Below, piece after piece: positions 51,441-57,069 of a stretch of DNA of 57,069 nt. This DNA comes from DATFEN01 sp035691285 (GTDB lineage: Bacteria > Acidobacteriota > Vicinamibacteria > Fen-336). The translations under genes were made by a program, and so were the position numbers. Where the stretch lies: the NCBI GenBank assembly GCA_035691285.1, contig DASSJI010000171.1:1-57069 (forward strand). The letters run 5' to 3'. Each line of letters begins with the position of its first letter. Within the stretch, counting starts at the first letter, position 1. Below the pieces are notes generated by a model. That model was not told where the DNA came from, did no database searches, and saw nothing but the letters and a program-made list of their open reading frames with translations.

Positions 51441-52946
51441 CTAGAGGTAGTGACGCTCGGCGCGGCGCAGGGCCTTGTAACGGGCGAATGCCGCCCGCTC
51501 GCTCTCGAGGCCCAGGGCGGAGCGCCACGTGCTGCCCCGGAAGGTATGGGCGAGCATGCGACGCGCGTGGCGCAGGACGAACCAGGGGCTGTGGCGGAGC
51601 GCCACGGGGAAGTGGCGGAGCTTCATGTGGCGCTCCGCCCGCCAGCGCAGGAACTCGATCTCGTCGGCGTCGAGGTGCTCGTTGCGCACGACGGCCGTGG
51701 TGCCGTCGTACTCGGACACGTCCTCGCTGCCGATCAGGCCCCTCTGGGCCAGGTCCTGTGTCATGGGCGTCGCCGGATATGGGGTCGGGTGCTGGATGTA
51801 GGGCCAGTCGACGTTGCTGCGGGCGAAGTCGAGGTTGGCCTCGACCGCCTCGCGCGTGTCGCCGGGGTTCCCCACGATGAGCCCGCCGACGACGAGCAGG
51901 CCGTGGCGATGGAGAGCGTCGATCGCCGCCTGCGTGGCGTTGCCGACACGCCGCCCGTGCTCGCGCCGGGCGTTCTTGGCGCTGGCCTTCAGGAAGCCCA
52001 GGTCCGCATCGAGCACGTTCTCGATGCCGAGGAAGACGTAGCGGAAGCCGGCCTCCTTCATGAGCGGCACGAGGGTCGCTCCCGCGGAGGCGATCGAGGA
52101 GGTCATGGCCTGGACCAGGTACTCGACGCGATGAAGGCGGGCCTCGACGATCGCGCGGAGCAGCTCCTCGAAGCGGCCCACGTCGAGGGTGATGTTGTCG
52201 TCGACCAGGAACACGGCGCGGGCGCCGCGGTCGCGCGCGTCGCGGATGTCGTCCAGCACGCGGCCGAGCGGAAAGGGATGGAAGTTGCGGCCGCGCATCT
52301 CGACGATCGAGCAGAAGCTGCAGTCGAAAGTGCAGCCGCGGGAGGTCTCGACGACGTCGACCTGACGCCCGAGCAGCGTGTAGCCGCCGAGCACGCGGGC
52401 CGCGCGGTTCGGCGGGCGGACCTCGCCGGCCTCGGGCCGGCTCACGGGCCGCGGCGGGTTCGTGACCCAGCGCCCGCCGCTCCGGTGGGCGAGGCCGCGG
52501 ATCCCCTCGAATCCGGCGCCCCCTTCGAGGGCCCGGAGCAGCTCGCTGAACGTGGCTTCGCCCTCGCCCCGCACCAGGAAGTCGACGCACTCGGCCCAGG
52601 CCTCGGGCGCGAGGCTCGGGTCGTAGCCGCCGACGACGATGCGCGCTTCCGGCCGCCGTGCCCTCACCCTCGCGATGATCCGTCGCGCCGTGTGACGCTG
52701 GAACGTCATGACCGACAGGCCGACGACGTCGGGGCGGTGCGCGTCGACGAGCCGATCCACGGTCTCCGCGACCCGCTCCTGGACCAGGATCAGGTCGGCC
52801 ACGGCCACCCGGTGGTGCTCGTCCACGTTGCCGGCCAGCGACGCGAGCGCTCCGTTCGGCATGCGCACCGTGACCGGCGCCATGTGTTCGAACGAGTCCG
52901 GCATGGAGAGCAGGAGGACGTTCACGCGCGCTCCGAAAGCCGACAC
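51441..52946 (-). CDS. B12-binding-domain radical SAM protein
   Basis: A 501-residue radical SAM enzyme with an N-terminal cobalamin-binding-like fold (residues about 5-150: HRPDVVGLSVMTFQRHTARR, IVVGGYDPSLAPEAW). The radical SAM cluster motif is SRGCTFDCSFCSIVEMRGRN (C-x3-C-x2-C). Later segments are FLVDDNITLDVGRFEELL and FLGIENVLDADLGFL. The classical DxHxxG cobalamin histidine is not obvious, so B12 may not be bound base-off. Such enzymes act as methylases or ring-formers in lipid and natural-product pathways; the substrate is unknown. The start may be GTG 52946, four bases after TAGAAT, or GTG 52925. Confidence 0.85.
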   Translation of the reverse strand: MSAFGARVNVLLLSMPDSFEHMAPVTVRMPNGALASLAGNVDEHHRVAVADLILVQERVAETVDRLVDAHRPDVVGLSVMTFQRHTARRIIARVRARRPEARIVVGGYDPSLAPEAWAECVDFLVRGEGEATFSELLRALEGGAGFEGIRGLAHRSGGRWVTNPPRPVSRPEAGEVRPPNRAARVLGGYTLLGRQVDVVETSRGCTFDCSFCSIVEMRGRNFHPFPLGRVLDDIRDARDRGARAVFLVDDNITLDVGRFEELLRAIVEARLHRVEYLVQAMTSSIASAGATLVPLMKEAGFRYVFLGIENVLDADLGFLKASAKNARREHGRRVGNATQAAIDALHRHGLLVVGGLIVGNPGDTREAVEANLDFARSNVDWPYIQHPTPYPATPMTQDLAQRGLIGSEDVSEYDGTTAVVRNEHLDADEIEFLRWRAERHMKLRHFPVALRHSPWFVLRHARRMLAHTFRGSTWRSALGLESERAAFARYKALRRAERHYL

Positions 52947-52950
52947 GAGG

Positions 52951-52956
52951 ATTCTA
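52951..52956 (-). promoter_or_regulatory. Candidate -10 element (TAGAAT) of radical SAM gene
   Basis: On the minus strand TAGAAT is four bases before GTG 52946, or 25 bases before the alternative GTG 52925. The second start would give a short leader. Confidence 0.4.
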
Positions 52957-52974
52957 ACCCCAATGCCGTGTTGA

Positions 52975-52987
52975 GGTTACCGTAACC
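52975..52987. promoter_or_regulatory. Palindrome GGTTACCGTAACC, possible operator
   Basis: A perfect inverted repeat of GGTTAC around a single central base, in the 110-base divergent gap between the radical SAM and NYN-LOTUS genes. It is 19 bases from the radical SAM -10 and 15 bases before the NYN -35, so a bound regulator could affect both. Confidence 0.4.
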
Positions 52988-53002
52988 GCGCAAGGCCTGC
53001 GC

Positions 53003-53031
53003 TTGGCGCCCTGAGGGCAGGGTGCTATCCT
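53003..53031 (+). promoter_or_regulatory. Candidate promoter of NYN-LOTUS gene
   Basis: TTGGCG (53003-53008), a 17-base spacer, then TATCCT (53026-53031). The spacer holds a GCCCT-G-AGGGC inverted repeat (53008-53018). The transcript would carry a leader of about 18-20 bases that includes the AGGAGG at 53046. Confidence 0.45.
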
Positions 53032-53056
53032 GGCTTGCAAACATCAGGAGGTATCT

Positions 53057-54262
53057 CTGGCCACGAACACCCAGGACGAGCAACGTCTGGCCCTTTTCAT
53101 CGACTTCGAGAACATCGCGATCGGCGTCCGGGACGCCCATTACCGCAAGTTCGACGTCAACCTCGTCCTCGAGCGCCTGCTCGACAAGGGCAAGCTGCTC
53201 GTCAAGAAGGCCTACGCCGATTGGAGCCGCTACTCCGACTACAAGCGCAGCTTCCACGAGGCGGCCATCGAGCTGATCGAGGTCCCCCAGAAGTCCATCG
53301 GCGGCAAGAACTCGGCCGACATCCGGCTGGTCGTCGACGCGATGGACATGTCGTTCCAGAAGGAGCACGTCAACTGCTTCGTGATCGCGTCGGGCGACTC
53401 GGACTTCTCGCCCCTCGTCTCCAAGCTCAAGGAGAACAACAAGTACGTGATCGGCCTCGGGGTGAAGAACTCCACCTCCGACCTGCTCATCGAGAACTGC
53501 GACGAGTTCATCTTCTACGAGGACCTGGTGCGCGGGCAGCAGCGGTCGATGCCGCAGATCGGCAACCTGCCCGAGAAGCAGCAGGAGTGCTTCGGCCTCC
53601 TCGTGGACTCCGTTCTCGCGCTCCAGCGCGAGAACAAGGAGGTGCTCTGGGGCTCCATGGTCAAGGAGACCATGAAGCGCAAGAAGCCGCAGTTCAACGA
53701 GACGTACTACGGCTACCGCACCTTCAGCCACCTGCTCGAGGACGCGCAGCGGAAGGGCGTCGTCGTGCTGCGCCGCGACCAGAGGTCCGGGAGCTATATC
53801 GTGGAGGATCTGGGCGCGGCCTCCGCGCTCGCGGCGCCACTCCCACCGGCGAGGGCCGAGGCCGCGGTCGCGGTGGCCGCCGGGGCCCCGGCCGACGCCG
53901 CGCCGGGCGCAGACACGAGCGCCGAGCCCGCGGTCGCGGCGAACGGCCAGCGGCCGCGCCGGCGGCGGGGCCGCGGCCGTCGCGGCCGGGGCGGCGTCGC
54001 CGCCGTCCCCGGGTCGAGCGCCGAGGCGCACGTCGCCGCGCCCGAGGGCCACGAGCACGACGACGAGCACGACGAGGGCGAAGACGAATTCGCGGTCGAG
54101 GAGCACGAGACGGCCCCGCCGGCCTCCGATGCAGCGCCCGGCGGGGAGCCGCGGCCGGAACCGGCGGGAGAGTCGGAGAAGCCGGCAGCCGACGCCCCTC
54201 GGTCCGAAGCCGAGCGCAGCAACAACTTCTCGATCTTCTCCTGGCTGCGCCGGGAAGAGTGA
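53057..54262 (+). CDS. NYN (LabA/PIN-like) domain, LOTUS domain and RG-rich tail protein, CTG start
   Basis: A 401-residue putative RNA-binding nuclease. The NYN domain (about 10-160) begins RLALFIDFENIAIGVRDAHY and continues with SADIRLVVDAMDM and FVIASGDSDFSPLVSKLKEN, giving the PIN-like acidic set. A LOTUS/OST-HTH domain follows (about 175-250; VLWGSMVKETMKRKKPQFNE, YGYRTFSHLLEDAQRKGVVV). The rest is disordered, with RPRRRRGRGRRGRGG and an acidic histidine-rich stretch. The reading frame has a stop at 53012 and no ATG, GTG or TTG before 53342, which is inside the NYN domain. A CTG at 53057 lies five bases after a perfect AGGAGG (53046-53051), so I take CTG as the start. Confidence 0.85.
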   Translation: MATNTQDEQRLALFIDFENIAIGVRDAHYRKFDVNLVLERLLDKGKLLVKKAYADWSRYSDYKRSFHEAAIELIEVPQKSIGGKNSADIRLVVDAMDMSFQKEHVNCFVIASGDSDFSPLVSKLKENNKYVIGLGVKNSTSDLLIENCDEFIFYEDLVRGQQRSMPQIGNLPEKQQECFGLLVDSVLALQRENKEVLWGSMVKETMKRKKPQFNETYYGYRTFSHLLEDAQRKGVVVLRRDQRSGSYIVEDLGAASALAAPLPPARAEAAVAVAAGAPADAAPGADTSAEPAVAANGQRPRRRRGRGRRGRGGVAAVPGSSAEAHVAAPEGHEHDDEHDEGEDEFAVEEHETAPPASDAAPGGEPRPEPAGESEKPAADAPRSEAERSNNFSIFSWLRREE

Positions 54263-54265
54263 TCG

Positions 54266-54279
54266 GCCGCCCGAGCGGC
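54266..54279. terminator. Weak hairpin between convergent genes
   Basis: GCCGC-CCGA-GCGGC in the 32 bases between the NYN-LOTUS and MglA-fusion genes, without a T tract. It may end transcription from either side, but support is weak. Confidence 0.25.
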
Positions 54280-54294
54280 GCGGCCCGCCCCAGG

Positions 54295-56388
54295 CTAGCT
54301 TCCGACGGGCAGCGCGATCGCGTAGCGGTTCCCGGCGCTGCCCGTCTCGACGGCGAGACGACCGCCGTGCAGCTCGACCACCCGCCTCACGAAGCCGAGG
54401 GCGAGGCTGGGCGGCGGAGCGGCGCCGTCCACCGGCGCGCCGAGCAGCCCGACGGGCGGGGGTAGCTCGCTGAGGAACACGTGCACCCGGCCCTCGTCGC
54501 CCGAGATGCGAACGGGCACTCCCAGCGTGCCCACGCCGTGTCGTGCCTGATCCACCAGGGCCTTCAGGGCCAGACGCAGCAGGACGCGATCTCCCCGCAG
54601 CGACGCCCCGGAGGCCGTGCACTGGATCTGGACGTTGTCCCCTTCCAGGTCGGCGACCAGGTCGTCGATCCCGATCGGCTCCTTCTCCACCGCCCCACGC
54701 GTGAACGCCACCAGGGCGCGCGCCGTCGCGAGGGCGCCCATGAGCCCCGGCGACAGGCGCGTGAACTCGCCGAGGAACCACTCCGGGAGGTCCGGCCGCC
54801 GGCGCATCGCGGCGAACTCGTCGCGCAGCGACTCGAGGAAGGTCACCACCTCGCCCAGGCCGCGCACCGACGCCGTGCCCTGCATCGCCACGTCGAGAGA
54901 GCGCTCGGCGCTCCGAACCGTCTCGAGGGTCGCGTGGAGCTCCAGGGAGGACGCGAAGGAGCGAGACACGGTGGCGAGATGGGACAGCGCCTCCGGGCCG
55001 GGCAGGACCGCGTCGGGCACGTAGTAGAGGAGCGCCAGGCCGAGCAGGCCCCGCGGCGTCCGCGCCGGCACCACCAGCACTGACCCGAGGCGCGGATCGA
55101 ACGCATCCAGGGCATCGCCGAGATCGAGGGCGTCGGCCGTGGTGTGCAGGCGCGGCTCGGCGTCGCTCAGCATCCGCGCCTTCAGGTAGCGCTGGCCCGT
55201 GGCCGAGCGCAGGAGCGGCTCCTCTTGCAGGCCGCCGCGCAGCGCGGCCACGCGAAACGCTCCGTCGGGCTTCGTGACCAGGAAGGACGCGTGCCCGGCG
55301 GCGGCGGAGTCGGCCATGCGCGCCAGGATCGCGCGGAGCGTCGGGTCGAGGGGCTGTCCCGCCAGGAGACCCTGGGCGGCGCCCAGCACCTGCTGCAGGT
55401 CGTCGCCGCGCCGGCGCAGGGCGTCACGTTCCTCCTTGGCCTCGGCGAGCGCGAGGGAGAGCTGCGTCGAGGCCTGGGCATAGCTCTCGACCAGGGTCTC
55501 GTTGGCTCGGGCGTCGGGGCCGAGCCCCGCCATCTTCTCGGCCTCGGCGGGCAGCACCACCTTGACCAGGTTCCGCACCGGCGTGGTCTCGGGCGGCGGC
55601 TCGGGCGGCGTGTCGGTCGTGGCAGGTCCGGGCTCCTCCGCCGGAGGCGCGGAGGATGGCGCCACGACCGGCGGAGCAGGTGGCGACGGCTTTGCGGGCG
55701 GCGGGTTCGGCTCCAGGGCCAGCGACGTGGTGCCGAACATGCTCACGACCGCGTCGTGGGCCCACTGGGGCAGGGTCTGCCCTCGGGTCGTCTGCACGAT
55801 CTGATAGCGCTGCGAGAGGTCCTGGAGCGCGCGCAGCAGGACGGCGGAGAACGTCTCGAGGACGCCTTCGCCGCGCACCGCCACCGCCGGTATCCCGTCG
55901 GTCTTGCGGGCGTTCAGCGCATGCTCCATGAACTCGAGCTGCGTGACCTGGGGCAGGTCACGCTTGTTGTACTGGATCACCAGCGGCAGCGCGGACGGGT
56001 CGAGCTGATGAGCCAGCAGGTTCCGGGTCATCTCCTGGAAGCTCTGGAGGTTCTCCTCCCAGCGGTCGGACGCCGAATTCACCACGAACACGCAGGCGTC
56101 TGCGTTCTTGAGGATCAGGCGTCGCGTGGCGGCGTACATGGCCTGCCCCGGCACCGCCACGGTCTGTATCCGGATGTCGTAGCCCCGGAGACCCGGCGCC
56201 TTGAGGGGGAGCAGATCGAACAGGATCGTGCGGTCCTGGGCCGAGTTGATCGAGATGAACTCGCCTCGACGCTGGGCCCGGGCATGCTGGTGGAGGACCT
56301 GGAGGTTGGTGGTCTTCCCCCCCAGGGGCGGGCCGTAGTAGACGATCTTGACCCGGATCGTCCGCTCGCTGTGGAGCAGCTCGACCAT
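54295..56388 (-). CDS. MglA-like GTPase fused to GAF and pseudo-histidine-kinase domains
   Basis: A 697-residue cytosolic protein. Residues 10-195 are an MglA-type Ras-like GTPase: P-loop GPPLGGKTTN (19-28), QTVAVPGQAMYAATRRLILK (MglA-type VPGQ at 79-82) and VIQYNKRDLP (138-146). A proline-rich linker (about 226-270) and a coiled coil (about 295-340) lead to a GAF domain (about 345-480). Residues about 535-695 look like a histidine-kinase core. The H-box region (EFTRLSPGLMGALATARAL) has no histidine, the N-box (RLALKALVDQA) has lost its asparagine, and only the last box, LALGFVRRVVELHGGRLAVE, is well kept. It may be a polarity or motility switch that couples GTP state to a small-molecule or protein signal. 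Confidence 0.85.
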   Translation of the reverse strand: MVELLHSERTIRVKIVYYGPPLGGKTTNLQVLHQHARAQRRGEFISINSAQDRTILFDLLPLKAPGLRGYDIRIQTVAVPGQAMYAATRRLILKNADACVFVVNSASDRWEENLQSFQEMTRNLLAHQLDPSALPLVIQYNKRDLPQVTQLEFMEHALNARKTDGIPAVAVRGEGVLETFSAVLLRALQDLSQRYQIVQTTRGQTLPQWAHDAVVSMFGTTSLALEPNPPPAKPSPPAPPVVAPSSAPPAEEPGPATTDTPPEPPPETTPVRNLVKVVLPAEAEKMAGLGPDARANETLVESYAQASTQLSLALAEAKEERDALRRRGDDLQQVLGAAQGLLAGQPLDPTLRAILARMADSAAAGHASFLVTKPDGAFRVAALRGGLQEEPLLRSATGQRYLKARMLSDAEPRLHTTADALDLGDALDAFDPRLGSVLVVPARTPRGLLGLALLYYVPDAVLPGPEALSHLATVSRSFASSLELHATLETVRSAERSLDVAMQGTASVRGLGEVVTFLESLRDEFAAMRRRPDLPEWFLGEFTRLSPGLMGALATARALVAFTRGAVEKEPIGIDDLVADLEGDNVQIQCTASGASLRGDRVLLRLALKALVDQARHGVGTLGVPVRISGDEGRVHVFLSELPPPVGLLGAPVDGAAPPPSLALGFVRRVVELHGGRLAVETGSAGNRYAIALPVGS

Positions 56389-56455
56389 CAGACCACCAGC
56401 GTGGACATCGCGGAACGCTAGCCGATCGAGTCCCCGAACGCAACGAAACCGGCCT

Positions 56456-57069
56456 CTATTCCGAGCGAAGAAGCTCCAGCGCGGTCCGGCGGAACACCTC
56501 GCGGCTGGCGGCGGCGCCGAGCAGGGCCGTGAGGGCCGCGACGGCGAGACCGAAGCCGCCGAGCGGGGCCAGGGGCGGGCTCATCTCCGTCTCGAAGGCG
56601 AAGCGCAACAGCCCGAAGCCCGCACCGAGGGAGAGCAGCACGCCGGCCGAGGAGGCGAGCGCGCCGAGGCAGGCGTACTCGGCGAGCACGATCCGTCGCA
56701 CCTGTGCTCGCGTCGCCCCGAGGGCCTTGAGCAGCACCGCCTCCCGCAGGCGCTGCTCGCGGCTCGCCGCCACGGCCCCGAGCAGCACGCAGACGCCGAC
56801 CCCGCCGCTGAAGAGCGCCATGAACCGCGTCGCCCACGCGACGCGGTCGAGGATGCCGTCCAGGGTGCGCTGCACGTCGGCCAGGTCGAGGGCGCTCACG
56901 TTCGGAAAGCGCTCCACGGCGGACGCCTCCAGGCGCGCCCGCGTGGAGGCGTCCTCGATCCGGCTCAGGGTGACCCAGGTCTGGGGCGCGTCGCGGAGCG
57001 GCCCCTCCGGGAAGAGCGCGAAGAAGTTGGGCTCGAGGCGCGCCCAGCGGATGCGCCGCAGCGATGCCA
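56456..57069 (-). CDS. FtsX/YbbP-like ABC transporter permease (5' partial)
   Basis: The C-terminal 204 residues of a permease whose start lies beyond the window. The frame is open to the last base. RWARLEPNFFALFPEGPLRD and TWVTLSRIEDASTRARLE resemble the periplasmic part of YbbP-type permeases. The FtsX domain follows with three helices (FMALFSGGVGVCVLLGAVAA, CLGALASSAGVLLSLGAGFG, GLAVAALTALLGAAASREVF) and the cytoplasmic coupling loop REQRLREAVLLKALGATRAQ. Such permeases act with an ATPase, and often a lysophospholipase-like partner, in the envelope. The ATPase gene would be expected upstream, outside the window. Confidence 0.82.
   Translation of the reverse strand, partial: ASLRRIRWARLEPNFFALFPEGPLRDAPQTWVTLSRIEDASTRARLEASAVERFPNVSALDLADVQRTLDGILDRVAWATRFMALFSGGVGVCVLLGAVAASREQRLREAVLLKALGATRAQVRRIVLAEYACLGALASSAGVLLSLGAGFGLLRFAFETEMSPPLAPLGGFGLAVAALTALLGAAASREVFRRTALELLRSE

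Noticed and set aside
53342..54262. ATG at 53342 as the start of the NYN gene
   Set aside because: It would cut the NYN domain in half and discard the FIDFEN strand. The frame is coding from 53057.

Overview
The window is about 57 kb of very GC-rich bacterial chromosome, densely packed with housekeeping and accessory genes. The best taxonomic clue is the gene at 753-3098, a VWFA-related protein of a type best known from Acidobacteriota. The large tandem amidohydrolases, the suf cluster ending in an Rrf2 regulator and the MglA-like GTPase fit that phylum but do not prove it or give a class. I see no rRNA, tRNA, CRISPR array, phage or insertion sequence. No gene-free stretch exceeds 300 bases. 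The largest gaps are 13256-13424, 47199-47348 and 42846-42983. The first holds only a short inverted repeat, the second a CRP-like palindrome, and in the third I see nothing definite.

Layout. 1-4057 (+): FecR-like protein, STN/VWFA protein and an exported protein, translationally coupled. 4039-7806 (-): lipoprotein, FAD/Fe-S oxidoreductase and DedA protein. 7865-9387: MsrP-like molybdoenzyme divergent from DoxX. 9402-13255 (+): three amidohydrolase modules in two genes, two of them without metal ligands. 13425-16196 (+): serine hydrolase, arginase-family enzyme, DUF4013 protein. 16200-18214 (-): imuA-imuB mutasome genes with an ImuB that lacks its N-terminus. 18305-20971: surE and a convergent GT-C-like membrane protein. 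21080-23654 (-): ECF sigma, zinc-finger anti-sigma and HEAT-repeat protein. 23695-26213 (-): rsgA and a lipase-maturation-factor-like protein. 26237-30180: two small membrane proteins and a large PilZ-PAS-GGDEF-EAL protein. 30197-33835: M20 peptidase, rhomboid protease, dihydrouridine synthase. 33839-36018 (-): cyclic-nucleotide-binding protein, a truncated DUF6265-like ORF, a GH113-like glycosidase. 36113-42386 (+): a complete sufBCDSUT-rrf2 iron-sulfur operon. 42400-47198 (-): an ATPase/DUF4143 relic, M14 carboxypeptidase and DUF6600 protein. 47349-49405 (-): a coupled zinc metallopeptidase and ATP-grasp pair. 49528-54262: REC-PATAN regulator, cupin with a basic tail, B12-type radical SAM protein, NYN-LOTUS RNA-binding protein. 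54295-57069 (-): an MglA-GAF-pseudo-histidine-kinase fusion and the end of a YbbP/FtsX-like permease.

Expression signals are the most striking genome-wide feature. About ten genes that head transcription units have a TANNNT hexamer (TAGAAT, TAGCAT, TAGGAT, TACGAT and similar) only 4-11 bases before an ATG or GTG, mostly with no Shine-Dalgarno. This is the signature of leaderless mRNAs. Genes inside operons instead use NTGA start/stop overlaps with ATG, GTG or TTG. Several convergent pairs have stops that abut or overlap, leaving no room for intrinsic terminators. Other candidates for something new are the MglA-pseudokinase fusion, the metallopeptidase/ATP-grasp pair, an NYN-LOTUS gene whose only plausible start codon is CTG, and a possible Rrf2 operator on the suf promoter.
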